Shown here in pieces: positions 31,166 through 41,286 of a DNA stretch of 64,000 bases; position 1 is the first letter of the stretch, and the number at the start of each line of letters is the position of its first letter. The position numbers and the translations under genes are program-made. The DNA is taken from NCBI GenBank assembly GCA_013286205.1, contig JABDGD010000002.1, positions 38,944 to 102,943 of the forward strand. Reading direction: 5' to 3'. The notes beneath the pieces are model-generated. The model searched no databases. It saw only the letters and a list, made by a program, of their open reading frames with translations, and was not told the origin of the DNA. Origin of the DNA: Candidatus Firestoneibacteriota bacterium. Its GTDB lineage: Bacteria > Oederibacteriota > Muellerivitia > Muellerivitales > Muellerivitaceae.

Positions 31166-32080
31166 TTAATCTTCGATACTGTTTTGCAGCCGCTCAATGC
31201 GTACGTCCAAAGACGGATGGCTGGCAAAGAAAGAAAAACCATCTCCGCTCGAAATTTGAAGAGCCTTCATGGCCGGAGCCGGTTGCGGCACTCCCTGTAA
31301 TTGAGGCTGCTCCTGCGCCGTCTTCAAAGCTTTGAGGGCATTGATCATCTTGAAACGACCGGCCAATTTAGCGCCGCCCGCGTCCGCGCGAAATTCTCTC
31401 CAGCGGGAAAAAGCCATCAAAGGGATCATACCGATAATGCCGAAAACCTGTTGAAGCACCATGATCAGCATGAATTCGCCGAATCCACCGCCGCGGCGGT
31501 CGTCGTTGCGCATCAACGTCATAGCCACCACTCGAGCCAAAAACATCACAAAAGCATTGATGACACCCTGAAGCAGGGTCATCGTCACCATGTCACCGTT
31601 CACGATATGGGTAATCTCATGGCCCAAAACCGCCTCAATCTCATCTTGTCCCATGGAGTTAAACAAACCGGTCGAAACCGCCACCAAAGCGCTGTTGCGG
31701 TCCGGACCTGTGGCGAAAGCGTTCGGCGCCGGGCTTTCAAAGAAGCCGACTTCCGGCATGGTATTCATGCCGGCTTTTTCGGCTAAACGATAGACCGTTT
31801 GAACCAACCAGCGTTCCTGGTTATTGCCGGGATTCTCTGGATCGATAACTTGGACATTCATCAGGCGCTTGGCCATCCATCGGGATATCAAAAGGGAAAT
31901 AAAAGCTCCCCCCATACCCCAGATAAAACAGATAACCATCAACGAACCATAATTAGAACCTTGTATCAAACGGGCAAAACCCGGAAAGAAAAAGCCGAGA
32001 ACATAAAGAAGAATACTGATGGTTGTTACGACCAAAATGTTAGTTAAAAGAAACAAGCCAATGCGGCGAAGCCACATCAT
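31166..32080 (-). CDS. htpX: Protease HtpX homolog
   Basis: AVLGHEITHIVNGDMVTMTLLQGVINAF zinc-protease motif with N-terminal TM helices and SRWREFRADAGGAKL. Confidence 0.93.
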   Translation of the reverse strand: MMWLRRIGLFLLTNILVVTTISILLYVLGFFFPGFARLIQGSNYGSLMVICFIWGMGGAFISLLISRWMAKRLMNVQVIDPENPGNNQERWLVQTVYRLAEKAGMNTMPEVGFFESPAPNAFATGPDRNSALVAVSTGLFNSMGQDEIEAVLGHEITHIVNGDMVTMTLLQGVINAFVMFLARVVAMTLMRNDDRRGGGFGEFMLIMVLQQVFGIIGMIPLMAFSRWREFRADAGGAKLAGRFKMINALKALKTAQEQPQLQGVPQPAPAMKALQISSGDGFSFFASHPSLDVRIERLQNSIED

Positions 32081-32181
32081 AGAAAAACCTCCGAAGTTGA
32101 TTTCATGAATACGTGAAGCAACGATAAGTTACAAAGACTGGCTAAAGTTTTCAAGACAGCTCAAAAAGAACGGAAACAGCC

Positions 32182-32871
32182 CTATTTAGGCTGAATGAGG
32201 GGCAAAAGAAAATCTCGAACCGCGCTTAAAGACTCTTCGGTGATTTGATGTCCCATCGGGAACTCTTTCAGAATTGGGTTGTAGCCGGCTTCCTGCAATG
32301 CCTTCACCGCTTTGCGCGAACCTTCCACCGGCACCACCTCATCACCCGTACCATGCACTAAAAGAATCGGCGTATCGAGAGGAACCTGGGCTTTGGTTAA
32401 AGTTTCCCAGGGATCCGGCATATAGCCGCTCATGGAAACAACCGCCATGATTTTGCCTTTGTAATTCATCCCCGCTTCCATGGACATAACACCGCCCTGA
32501 GAGAACCCCATGATGATAATCGGCTTAATGGTTTTTTCTTTACCGGGAGCTGGACGCAAATTGGGGTCATTGGAGAAACGATCCATGACTTTAAAAAGAT
32601 AGTCACGGCTTTGAACATATTCGTTTCGGTTATAGGTTTGAAAATCGTACCAGGCATAAGCCATGTCGGGATAGCCGGGTAAATGCAAAGGAGCGTCGGG
32701 CAAAACAAATCGGCAGCCTGGCAGTTTCAATTCATCCGAAAGAGGCGCCAAGTCCTCGCCGTTGGTGCCCAGGCCATGCAAGACCACCACAATCGGCGTT
32801 CCATGTTCAATAACAGCCGGATCCAGTACTAACGTGTGATGACCCTGGATGATAACGTCGGAATGAAGCAT
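32182..32871 (-). CDS. Phospholipase/carboxylesterase-type alpha/beta hydrolase
   Basis: VVLHGLGTNGEDLAPL, GFSQGGVMSMEAG, HGTGDEVVPVEGSRKAV, MGHQI. Confidence 0.88.
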   Translation of the reverse strand: MLHSDVIIQGHHTLVLDPAVIEHGTPIVVVLHGLGTNGEDLAPLSDELKLPGCRFVLPDAPLHLPGYPDMAYAWYDFQTYNRNEYVQSRDYLFKVMDRFSNDPNLRPAPGKEKTIKPIIIMGFSQGGVMSMEAGMNYKGKIMAVVSMSGYMPDPWETLTKAQVPLDTPILLVHGTGDEVVPVEGSRKAVKALQEAGYNPILKEFPMGHQITEESLSAVRDFLLPLIQPK

Positions 32872-32874
32872 GAA

Positions 32875-33738
32875 TTACTTTTTCAAAGCGGCCAAAGCCG
32901 CTTCGCGAACCTTAAGGTCTGACTCATTTTTGCTCAGATCGACCACTTTGGCTTTTAAAGCCGCGTCCGGCAATTCCTGCGCGCCTTCAATACCCGTGAT
33001 TTTGGCCGATTGAATAATCTCGTCATCTTTGAGCTTACCCGAGGATTTGAGATTCATCATTTCTAATAAAGTCGGCACAGCCTTTTCATCTTTTAAACGG
33101 GCCAAAGCGACTGCGGAATCATAACGCAAAGCCTGATCCGAGCTTTCCAAATTCTTTTCTAAAGCGTTTTTTGCCGGCGCGTACTTCATGGAACTCAAAG
33201 CACCCACCGCCATGCGCTGAACCGTTTCATCTGTATCGGTCATAGCCGCCAAAGCGGCTTCCCCGCCCTTAGGGTCTTCAATATTGCCCAAAGCCCAGAG
33301 GCTGTAAATTTTCACGTCCGTACTGTCGTCATGAATGGCCGCGCTTAAAGCGGGTACCGCCGACTTTTCTTTTAAACGGCCCAAAACCAAAGCCAAATAT
33401 TCGCGCAGCCGGGGATCGTCACCCTTGGCGCCGGTATAAACATCCACCAACTGGGCGCGCAAAGCTTGATCAAATTGAATGTCCTCGTTTTGGTTCAACA
33501 TGCGGGAAAGTTCATAAGCGGACTGCCAGCGGCGGCTCGTGCTGTCGCTTTTGAGTTCTTCCAAATATTGCTGGGCGGTTTTTGGTTTTTGGAGCGCCAT
33601 GGTGCCCAAATAAAAGATGCCTAAGGCGATCAACACAATGACTGCCGGCACGATAAACAGCTTCACAAATAGGGAAAAACCGGATTCTGGCGCGTAAAGC
33701 GGGCCGCTTTCGGTAGAATTCTTTTGGTTCTCGCTCAT
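32875..33738 (-). CDS. Membrane-anchored HEAT-repeat protein
   Basis: TM near N-terminus; repeats such as YSLWALGNIEDPKGGEAALAAMTDTDETVQRMAVGAL. Confidence 0.75.
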   Translation of the reverse strand: MSENQKNSTESGPLYAPESGFSLFVKLFIVPAVIVLIALGIFYLGTMALQKPKTAQQYLEELKSDSTSRRWQSAYELSRMLNQNEDIQFDQALRAQLVDVYTGAKGDDPRLREYLALVLGRLKEKSAVPALSAAIHDDSTDVKIYSLWALGNIEDPKGGEAALAAMTDTDETVQRMAVGALSSMKYAPAKNALEKNLESSDQALRYDSAVALARLKDEKAVPTLLEMMNLKSSGKLKDDEIIQSAKITGIEGAQELPDAALKAKVVDLSKNESDLKVREAALAALKK

Positions 33739-34196
33739 AACAGCTCCTTCGGTTCTTCTGTTTTTTTAGTTTTAAATTCGTATTTATCGTGAGTCTTCAG
33801 GTCAAATCCCTCAATTTTTTCCGCGACTGGCATTCCCCGGTAAATCCCCCGGCATTGATAGCAAATCACAATGTCACCCAGGGCAAAATAGAGGATCAAA
33901 TCCACAATCGCCCCGCCAATCAAAATAGGAATGAGGTACTGATTAAAAACCAGAGCCAATCCCACAATGAGTACCACCACCCACAAACCCAGCTTGGTAT
34001 TAAAGTCTTTCTGGCGGTAAAGATCAGTACAGCCGCAAATACCGCAGCGAACTAAAGCGCCCTTGGCGTCCAGTTCTCCATTACCCGAAGCCTCACGGCC
34101 CTTGGAACAGCGGGTGCAAGGGATCAATCCCGCCTTCGGCATTTCGTGAAGAAAAATGCCGTTTTCACATTCAGGACAAAAAGTATTAAGTTCCAT
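33735..34196 (-). CDS. Zinc-ribbon membrane protein
   Basis: FCPECENG, CTRCSKG, CGICGC, CYQC with two TM helices; overlaps the HEAT gene by 4 bp. Confidence 0.6.
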   Translation of the reverse strand: MELNTFCPECENGIFLHEMPKAGLIPCTRCSKGREASGNGELDAKGALVRCGICGCTDLYRQKDFNTKLGLWVVVLIVGLALVFNQYLIPILIGGAIVDLILYFALGDIVICYQCRGIYRGMPVAEKIEGFDLKTHDKYEFKTKKTEEPKELL

Positions 34197-34213
34197 TACT
34201 TATTCCTCATCAA

Positions 34214-35005
34214 TTAAAACGGTACGCCCGTTGCCAGCGTTAAATAAAGTCCCATGCCCTCGCCAATCATGGTGCAAACCATGGCAGCGTAAAGAATACC
34301 CGTGGCCGACTGGGTAGATTTCATATTCACCGTCTCCCAAATCCAATAGGCCATGCCCAGAGGCGGCAAAATACCCCAGGCCACTCGAAACAAAACAAAC
34401 ATGATTTCGCCGTACAACAAGTGCCGGCCCGGCTCGGTCAAAGGCTCCGCGCCCCAACCCACGAAAAGGGTGTAGTTCAAAATCAATTCCAGCGCCGTTA
34501 AAACCGTCAGAAGAATATAACTATTGGAATAGCGCTTCAAGGGCGTGATGGACAATTTGGGAGTCACCAAATACCAATGGCCCAGCATCATGGCCAAAAT
34601 AACCGCCCCCATGACTAAAGCGGCAATGAACGAGTGAACCGCCTGAAGGATCAGGTGATCCTGACCCAGCCAGGGAAAATAAACAATGGCCGCTAAGCCG
34701 CTCACTACCGCCAGTGTAAAACAACTCCACAAAAACCATTGGCGGCGGATACGAAGGGCGACAGTAAAAGAGAGGGTAAAGAAAAGAGAGACGCCCAGGG
34801 CGATCGCGGCGTTTTTATAGGCTGGGTCTAAATCCGTACCAGCCATCAGAAGCAGTCCAATCGCCAGGGTTTGAAGCGCCACACACATAAACCCAAAAAA
34901 GCGGTAAAAGCCCTGGCCAATTTCCCGCAGGGCCACAAAAGGCAAAAGCGTTAAACAACCCCAGGCGATAAACGCGAAATAAAGAAACCCTATTTTCAGA
35001 ACCAT
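34214..35005 (-). CDS. Polytopic membrane protein of unknown function
   Basis: Closed ORF with several hydrophobic helices. Confidence 0.65.
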   Translation of the reverse strand: MVLKIGFLYFAFIAWGCLTLLPFVALREIGQGFYRFFGFMCVALQTLAIGLLLMAGTDLDPAYKNAAIALGVSLFFTLSFTVALRIRRQWFLWSCFTLAVVSGLAAIVYFPWLGQDHLILQAVHSFIAALVMGAVILAMMLGHWYLVTPKLSITPLKRYSNSYILLTVLTALELILNYTLFVGWGAEPLTEPGRHLLYGEIMFVLFRVAWGILPPLGMAYWIWETVNMKSTQSATGILYAAMVCTMIGEGMGLYLTLATGVPF

Positions 35006-35096
35006 TTTTTTCCTGTGGGTTTAAATAAAGAAGGGCCCGGTCGCCCGTGCCCCTCGTCAATTAAGAATTTAAAATTCAAAATTAAGAATTATTGAA

Positions 35097-35552
35097 TCAA
35101 TGTTCGTAACCGTCGAAGCGGGGCATCATGACAAACTTGCGCCAGTCGCCGCCGTGAGCGTGAACAGCGTACATGTCCTTAGCGTTAAACTTTTCTTTGG
35201 GGAACACATAGACATAAGCTTGAACTTTTTCACCAGTTTCAGAAATGGTCACTTCGCGGACTTCTCGCATCAAACGGCTTTGTGTGGGAGCGTCCGAGCG
35301 GTAGCCTTCCTGGTTGTCGATAATCGCCAAGACCGTATCAAACTCTTCAAAGGTCATGACTTCGCCGTAAACTTTACCGGCGTTTTCTTCTTCCACGAGA
35401 ATCGGGAGACCGGTGGGCAATTGGTAAAGCTTGCCAGCCGCTTCGGCCCGGGCCCAGCTCTTGATGTAAGAAACAATTTTGACGTGTTTTACGGCGTCTT
35501 TGAGGAAAACATCATAAACAAACACATAATTGGTAGTAGTCGCGGTCGTCAT
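35097..35552 (-). CDS. Gamma-glutamylcyclotransferase/AIG2-like protein
   Basis: TNYVFVYDVFLK, LVEEENAGKVYGEVMTFEEFDTVLAIIDNQEGYR, VQAYVYVFP. Confidence 0.55.
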   Translation of the reverse strand: MTTATTTNYVFVYDVFLKDAVKHVKIVSYIKSWARAEAAGKLYQLPTGLPILVEEENAGKVYGEVMTFEEFDTVLAIIDNQEGYRSDAPTQSRLMREVREVTISETGEKVQAYVYVFPKEKFNAKDMYAVHAHGGDWRKFVMMPRFDGYEH

Positions 35553-35621
35553 GAAAGCCTCCGAACTAGGTTTAGAGTGCAAATCATACAGGCAGGCAAA
35601 GGCAGTGTAAAGATACTCGGC

Positions 35622-36245
35622 TTACGAAAAAACCTTAGAAAGACTATGTAAAACGTTGGTGGGAGTGAGTTCCCGAACCTTGGTCCCCTTTTCTTCCCAG
35701 GCTTTGAGCCGCTGTTGATGCTCTTCCACGATGGGCTTTGCCGCGGACTCCGCAAAGACCGCTTTCATGTGCAGCGAAAGCTGTTCTTCGGTCGGCCGGT
35801 TTGCCCCGGTTAAGAGTTTGATGGAACCGTCTTGGGCACAGGCGGTCAGAATAAAGGAATTGCCGTCAAAAGAGTAAATCTCCAGGTTGCTGATGACCAC
35901 CTTGCCGCCTTCTTTACCCTCGACCCAGTTAACTAAAAGCAAAGCGGATTTTTTATCAGGAGAAATAAAGATTCTGGCCCAAAAGAAAACCATCGAAGCG
36001 TAGGAATAGTCGCCGATAAGCAGATAGCCCTGTTGTTGTAACTGTTCCGTATAAATCTTCTGCCAGGGAGGCGTAAGACGTTCCGTCATGTCTTTAGGCG
36101 CCTGGGCCAAATGAACAGCGACTTTGGGCATGTGCGCGAAAGGCGACTCTTCCCCGCGTTTCTGACGCAGCGCTCTTTCGGTTAAATAGGTATAAACTGC
36201 TAAAGCGAACATCACGAAAAGAACAATTGCACCGCCTAAACCCAT
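35622..36245 (-). CDS. Hypothetical membrane-anchored protein
   Basis: Single N-terminal TM; closed ORF followed by the LemA-cluster terminator. Confidence 0.6.
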   Translation of the reverse strand: MGLGGAIVLFVMFALAVYTYLTERALRQKRGEESPFAHMPKVAVHLAQAPKDMTERLTPPWQKIYTEQLQQQGYLLIGDYSYASMVFFWARIFISPDKKSALLLVNWVEGKEGGKVVISNLEIYSFDGNSFILTACAQDGSIKLLTGANRPTEEQLSLHMKAVFAESAAKPIVEEHQQRLKAWEEKGTKVRELTPTNVLHSLSKVFS

Positions 36246-36263
36246 AACCTCACCCCATAAAAA

Positions 36264-36287
36264 AAGGCGGGCTAAAAAGCCCGCCTT
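36264..36287 (-). terminator. Rho-independent terminator downstream of lemA
   Basis: AAGGCGGGCT-AAAA-AGCCCGCCTT with A-run on left. Confidence 0.85.
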
Positions 36288-36302
36288 GAATTGATTTAGC
36301 TT

Positions 36303-36866
36303 TTAAAACTGAACTTTAGGCGCTTCTTGAGCCGCCGCGTTCGCTTTGAAGTAAGCGTCTTTGACTTTGAAGCCAAACATGTTGGCCATGATGTTGCCGG
36401 GAAAGCTTTGCACTCTCACGTCATAGTCGAGCACCGCTTCATTGAAACGCTTGCGTTCGACCGCGATACGGTTTTCGGTTCCGGCTAATTCATCCTGAAG
36501 CTTCAAAAAGTTCTCATTCGCTTTGAGTTCTGGATACTTTTCCACCACCACCATCAAACGGCCCAAAGCGCTTCCTAAATTATCAGAAGCGGCAGCCTGA
36601 TCGGCCGGCGTCTTGGCGTTGCCCCACTGGCTGCGAAGGCGGGTCACTTCTTCCAAAACACTGCTTTCGTGTTTCGCGTATCCCTTGACCGTGTTGACCA
36701 AATTAGGAATCAAATCGTAACGGCGCTGCATGTCATTTTCAACTTGCGCCCATTGCGCGTCGATGCCCTGGCTGGAAGCCACTAACCCGTTATAAGAACC
36801 GATCAGGGTAAAAATCAAAATAACCCCAATACCCAGCGCGACCCACAAACCGATCTTCGACGACAT
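36303..36866 (-). CDS. lemA: LemA family protein
   Basis: YNGLVASSQGIDAQWAQVENDMQRRYDLIPNLVNTVKGYAKHESSVLEEVTRLRS, YNEAV-like NEAVLDYDVRVQSFPGNIMANMFGF. Confidence 0.95.
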   Translation of the reverse strand: MSSKIGLWVALGIGVILIFTLIGSYNGLVASSQGIDAQWAQVENDMQRRYDLIPNLVNTVKGYAKHESSVLEEVTRLRSQWGNAKTPADQAAASDNLGSALGRLMVVVEKYPELKANENFLKLQDELAGTENRIAVERKRFNEAVLDYDVRVQSFPGNIMANMFGFKVKDAYFKANAAAQEAPKVQF

Positions 36867-36887
36867 AACCGCCTCCTTGAAATTGAA

Positions 36888-37457
36888 CTACTTGCTATAA
36901 GTTCCCATCATCTGCGTTTTAGCCAAAATAAAATTTTGCATCGCGGAGACTAATTCGGCCTTGGTCACTCCGGCGCTTAAATCCAAAACCTTATTCAGCG
37001 CGTAAAGTTCGAAGTAATATCGGTGTATGCCGCTGGGAGGACAAGGCCCGTCATAGCCGATTTTCTTGAAATCATTGGAACCCTGCAAAATACCGCCGGT
37101 AGATTCCTCATCGCGCGGAAATCCCTCGGTCAGCTCATATATATTCTCGTCCACTCCGGTTTTTTTAACCGGAATATTGAAAATCACCCAATGGATCCAG
37201 GTTTGGCTGGGAGCGTCTGGATCTTCCACAATTAAAGCGAAGCTTTTGGTTTGGGCCGGGGCGCCCTTCCAGCTGATTTCAGGCGAGATATTCTGGCCCT
37301 TACAGGTGTATTGATCGGGGATTTTTCCCCCCGGTTTGAAGGACTTGCTGAAAACATGAAAGGTCATTTTGGATTTCGCTTTCGGTGCCGCCAAAAGTGA
37401 GGAAACCGAAATGCAGACCATCAAAAAGCACGCGACGAGCCATCTGAGCTTGAACAT
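36888..37457 (-). CDS. Exported YbhB/YbcL (PEBP) family protein
   Basis: KPGGKIPDQYTCKGQNISPEISWKGAPAQTKSFALIVEDPDAPSQTWIHWVIFNIP, GYDGPCPPSGIHRYYFELYALN. Confidence 0.93.
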   Translation of the reverse strand: MFKLRWLVACFLMVCISVSSLLAAPKAKSKMTFHVFSKSFKPGGKIPDQYTCKGQNISPEISWKGAPAQTKSFALIVEDPDAPSQTWIHWVIFNIPVKKTGVDENIYELTEGFPRDEESTGGILQGSNDFKKIGYDGPCPPSGIHRYYFELYALNKVLDLSAGVTKAELVSAMQNFILAKTQMMGTYSK

Positions 37458-37467
37458 AAAGTCTCCC

Positions 37468-38175
37468 TTAACCTTGCTTGTCCACATTATCCACGATGGC
37501 TTCAATGGCCCCTAAATACTTTTGAAAGGTGTGAAGAACATCCAAACCTGGGACTTTGACCCCTCTTTTGAGGTTATCGACTACCGTGAACGGTTCTAAA
37601 TCAAACGCGATATGGGTTTTGAGCTGGTTCAGCGCCATCATCTTTTGAGCGGCGGGCTTCACGTTGTATAACCAAAGGGCATTCTTAAACAAAACCAGAA
37701 AAGAAGAGAGTGACTTAATCATCAACTCTTGAACCGCCCGGGGTTTAGACTCGGTCAAAATGAACTGGGTTTTCAATCTAAGCAATTTCCCCTGCAGCTC
37801 ATGTTGAAGCTGGGTGCGTAAATGATCATTCGAAACCGAAATGCCCTCAAAAGAGTCAACCCCATAAAGCACCTGGTGGCTATGTTGAATGTCTAAAATC
37901 TCCACAGGGAAAACTCCGGCAAAATCCTTAACGTGATTTTGCGTCAAAAATAGAGGCGGATGGTTGCCTTCCTTAACCCATGGAACAATGACTTTAGAAA
38001 GGGATTGGAGTTCTTCGCTCATCAGGGTTTTGGTAATGACTAAAAGATTAACGTCCGAGTTTTTTCCAGCCGTGTCCCCCGCGGCCTGAGAACCGTACAA
38101 GACGATTGACACCAAGCGTTCACCCAAAATGTTTTTGAGTTCTTCGACTATTTTTTCTTTGGTCCACTTACCCAT
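37468..38175 (-). CDS. Nucleotidyltransferase-domain protein
   Basis: VSIVLYGSQAAGDTAGKNSDVNLLVI (GS-x-AxG-x-SDxDxxV-like). Confidence 0.75.
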   Translation of the reverse strand: MGKWTKEKIVEELKNILGERLVSIVLYGSQAAGDTAGKNSDVNLLVITKTLMSEELQSLSKVIVPWVKEGNHPPLFLTQNHVKDFAGVFPVEILDIQHSHQVLYGVDSFEGISVSNDHLRTQLQHELQGKLLRLKTQFILTESKPRAVQELMIKSLSSFLVLFKNALWLYNVKPAAQKMMALNQLKTHIAFDLEPFTVVDNLKRGVKVPGLDVLHTFQKYLGAIEAIVDNVDKQG

Positions 38176-38241
38176 AAAGCGCTCCTTTTCAAAATCTTCT
38201 TCGCCTTGTTTCTAATTCGAAATTCAAAATTGTCTTCCCAA

Positions 38242-38988
38242 TTACCAGCTCCCGCTAGCTCCACCGCCGCCCGAACCGCCGCCGCCAAATCCACCGAAAC
38301 CGCCGCCACCACCGCCGCTTCCGCCAAAGCCACCGCCGCCCCAGCCGTCGTAATAACCGCCGCCCCAAAAACCTCGACGGTGCGCTCTAAAAAAAACATT
38401 GAAAAGAATAATGAAGAGCACAAAACCGACTTGAATCCAAAATCCTATATTAGAGCCGCCTTGAGGAACCGGCGTTTGAAGTTGTATCTGATCATTGAGG
38501 GTGACGCCTTCACTGGCCGCGATCATTTGAGCCACCGCCGCCGCGCCCTGGGAAAGGCCCTGGCCATAATCGCCTTGTTTGAAGTTCGGACGCATATATT
38601 GGCGGATAATTTCGCCGGCCTGGCCATCCGTGATGACCGCTTCCAAACCATAACCAACTTCAATACGCATCTTGTGGTCTTGGATCGACGCGAGAATCAG
38701 AATGCCGTTATCTTTACCCTTTTGCCCAATGCCCCATTTTTTAAAAAGGTCAGCCGCCGCTCCATCAATATCACCCTCATCGACGGATGGCGTGGTCACC
38801 ACCGCGATTTGAGAGCCGGTTTGCTGTTCGACTTGAGTTAAAAAAGATTCGAGGGTTTGTTTTTGATCGGCGGGCACCACATTGGCAAAGTCATTCACAT
38901 AACCTTGCGGGGATGGCCATTTATCCGCGGCAGAAGACAGCGCGGTAATCATTGCGAGAATAAAAAAGAGGGCCAGCGTTTTTTTCAT
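38242..38988 (-). CDS. TPM domain protein (YgcG/TLP18.3-like) with Gly-rich tail
   Basis: YVNDFANVVPADQKQTLESFLTQVEQQTGSQIAVVTTPSVDEGDI...GIGQKGKDNGILILASIQDHKMRIEVGYGLE; GGGGGFGG tail. Confidence 0.9.
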   Translation of the reverse strand: MKKTLALFFILAMITALSSAADKWPSPQGYVNDFANVVPADQKQTLESFLTQVEQQTGSQIAVVTTPSVDEGDIDGAAADLFKKWGIGQKGKDNGILILASIQDHKMRIEVGYGLEAVITDGQAGEIIRQYMRPNFKQGDYGQGLSQGAAAVAQMIAASEGVTLNDQIQLQTPVPQGGSNIGFWIQVGFVLFIILFNVFFRAHRRGFWGGGYYDGWGGGGFGGSGGGGGGFGGFGGGGSGGGGASGSW

Positions 38989-39057
38989 GAAATAAACCCT
39001 AATGGGATAAACATCGGCTTCACCTTAAGGCTTTCGGCACCAAGTAACCAGTAGGTT

Positions 39058-39477
39058 TTATCGAACCCGAGCGGCGAAAACGCCTAAACAGGCGTCTGAA
39101 ATCACCTTAAACCCAGCGGCTTCCAGCTTAGCCTCAGCAGCGGGGTGACTGATGCCCGTTTGAAGCCAAACCACTTTGGGTCTTTTGGACGCTGGCAGAG
39201 CGATAATTTCATCCGCCAGTTCAGGAATCGCGTCACTGCGGCGAAATACATCGAGAATATCTACTACTAGCGGTAGATCGTTTAGGCTGGCCAAAGCTTT
39301 CTCCCCAAGAGAAGATTCAATTTTTGGATTAACGGGATAAAGCTTCAAACCCCGTTGTTGAAGCACCGCGGGGATTTGGTAGGCCGGGCGATCCATATTG
39401 GCTTCGTTTTGCATGCCGTAAACGGCGACTGTTTTGGCGTCTTTCACAATTTGAAGGGCTTCTTGTTCGGTTAGCAT
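39058..39477 (-). CDS. CoA-binding (YccU-like) protein
   Basis: TVAVYGMQNEANMDRPAYQIPAVLQQRGLKLYPVNPKIESSLGEKALASL...KVVWLQTGI. Confidence 0.85.
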   Translation of the reverse strand: MLTEQEALQIVKDAKTVAVYGMQNEANMDRPAYQIPAVLQQRGLKLYPVNPKIESSLGEKALASLNDLPLVVDILDVFRRSDAIPELADEIIALPASKRPKVVWLQTGISHPAAEAKLEAAGFKVISDACLGVFAARVR

Positions 39478-39488
39478 AAAAACTCCTC

Positions 39489-39917
39489 TTAGTTGTACGA
39501 AGGATAAAGCTGATAAAGAATCCAGTAAACCACCACGCCCGTTACCGAGACATAAAGCCAGATGGGAAAAGTAATTCTGGCGATGGCCCGATGCTTGACG
39601 AAGTTACCCTTGAGGGCGTAACGCAAGGTCATAATCGCTAACACTGGCACACAAACCGCTAAAACCGTATGCGTGGTTAAAATAAAAAAATAAACCGGAC
39701 GAATCCAGCCCTGGCCCGCGAAGTGTAAAACCCCCGCGTGAAAATGATAAAAGAGATAGCATCCCAGGAAAATGACGGAAGTCATAAAGGCCGAAACCAT
39801 GCAAAAGCGGTGAGCGTTTTTGTTATGGTTTTTAATGAACCAAAATCCGATCAACAAGAAAACACCGCTGAGTCCGTTTAAAAATGCGTTGAGCGGCGGA
39901 AAAATCTCATAGTTCAT
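39489..39917 (-). CDS. DUF420-type membrane protein (cytochrome oxidase assembly associated)
   Basis: FPPLNAFLNGLSGVFLLIGFWFIKNHNKNAHRFCM..., VYFFILTTHTVLAVCVPVLAIMTL...HRAIARITFPIWLYVSVTGVVVYWILY. Confidence 0.8.
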   Translation of the reverse strand: MNYEIFPPLNAFLNGLSGVFLLIGFWFIKNHNKNAHRFCMVSAFMTSVIFLGCYLFYHFHAGVLHFAGQGWIRPVYFFILTTHTVLAVCVPVLAIMTLRYALKGNFVKHRAIARITFPIWLYVSVTGVVVYWILYQLYPSYN

Positions 39918-40537
39918 GACTTTGTCCTCGAGTTCATCAAATAACGGATATCTTTTTTAAGCTTTTCAACTTCAGCGGCGTCCTGCCCATCATACATACC
40001 CCGGATCATTCCATTAGCGTCCACCAAAATGAGGCGGGTGGTATGAATGAATTGGAAGCCAGGCGTGCCCTGCGGGTCTTTTTGAGCCGTTAAATGAAAA
40101 CCTTTTTGAATCGTCTCGTAAATTTTATCTTTGGTTCCCGTCAAAAAATGCCATTGATGGTCGTCTGCCTGCAAATCATTCGCGTACTGGCGGAAGGCCG
40201 AAACAGTGTCGTAGTCAGGGTCGACAGAAAACGAAACCAGTTTAAAATCAGGATTGCCAGACCAGTCTTTTTGCAAAACCCGCATCCACTGGCTCAGCAT
40301 CGGGCATTGGCCCGCGCAGCGGGTAAAGATAAAATCAGAAACCCAAACTTTGCCCTTAAGTTCATCGCTGGAGAAAACTTTTCCCGTTTGATCTTTGAAC
40401 GAAAACACAGGAGTTTTATCCATTGGATCAAAAAAGTGATCCGATGGCCGGTTATTCCAAACCCTCTGGCCCAAAAAGGCCAGGCCCGCAATCGATAACA
40501 CCACCAGCAAAATTATTTTCCAGTTCAGTAGCTTCAT
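39914..40537 (-). CDS. SCO1/SenC copper chaperone
   Basis: VWVSDFIFTRCAGQCPMLSQWM, LVSFSVDPDYDT, RLILVDANGMIRGMYDG. Confidence 0.92.
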   Translation of the reverse strand: MKLLNWKIILLVVLSIAGLAFLGQRVWNNRPSDHFFDPMDKTPVFSFKDQTGKVFSSDELKGKVWVSDFIFTRCAGQCPMLSQWMRVLQKDWSGNPDFKLVSFSVDPDYDTVSAFRQYANDLQADDHQWHFLTGTKDKIYETIQKGFHLTAQKDPQGTPGFQFIHTTRLILVDANGMIRGMYDGQDAAEVEKLKKDIRYLMNSRTKS

Positions 40538-40539
40538 AC

Positions 40540-41286
40540 TTATTTTTTCTCCCCTGTTTTTTCGACCACGATTGATGAAAGAATATAAAAGAAAACAGCA
40601 AAACCCAATAGAACCCATAAAGACAACTGCAATCCGGGCACTTGATCTAAAACCGCGTTAGGGAACAGCCCCCGGCGTACTCCCGCCACCCCGTAAGTAA
40701 AGGGATTCACGGTCATAAAGGCCTTCAGCCACGGCGACGAGCTTACCGCGAAAACCGCGCCCGAAGCCATCCACATGGGCAAAAGAATCATATTCATAAT
40801 GGCGTGAAAGCCGGGGGCCGAAGAGATAGTCCAGGCCAGCCAAAACCCCATGGCCGTCACCACAAAGGAGATCAAAAAGAGCGAAGCGATGAGCCCGAGA
40901 AAAGCGCCTAATTCAAAGGTGGCCCCTACTGTGCCAGCAAACACAAGAATGAGCAGACCCTGAAAAGTGGCCAAAGTAGCTCCGCCCAAAATTTTACCCA
41001 TCACAATGGCCGCCCGCGAAACCGGAGCCACCATCACAGATTGAAGAAACCCCGCCTGACGGTCTTCAATAATAGAGGCTGTCGCGAAGATGCAGCTAAA
41101 CATCATGCTCATCACAATGGTTCCGGGGAAAAAATAGGCTCTAAAATTTTCAATTCCAATACCCGTACCCAAAACGCCCCAAAACAAAAGCGCTGTTCCA
41201 ACCGCGCCAAACCAGCGGCTGGGCACGCGGTAAAAGCGGACCAGCTCTCTTTGCCAAAGGGTATAAACGGTTAAAAAGAAGGTCAT
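40540..41286 (-). CDS. ABC-2 type transporter permease
   Basis: FFPGTIVMSMMFSCIFATASIIEDRQAGFLQSVMVAPVSRAAIVMGKILGGATLATFQGLLIL. Confidence 0.88.
   Translation of the reverse strand: MTFFLTVYTLWQRELVRFYRVPSRWFGAVGTALLFWGVLGTGIGIENFRAYFFPGTIVMSMMFSCIFATASIIEDRQAGFLQSVMVAPVSRAAIVMGKILGGATLATFQGLLILVFAGTVGATFELGAFLGLIASLFLISFVVTAMGFWLAWTISSAPGFHAIMNMILLPMWMASGAVFAVSSSPWLKAFMTVNPFTYGVAGVRRGLFPNAVLDQVPGLQLSLWVLLGFAVFFYILSSIVVEKTGEKK

Noticed and set aside
38148-38423. 91-aa Ala/Val-rich minus ORF and 211-aa plus ORF at 38206-38841
   Set aside because: Alternate frames of the Gly-rich tail of the TPM protein.
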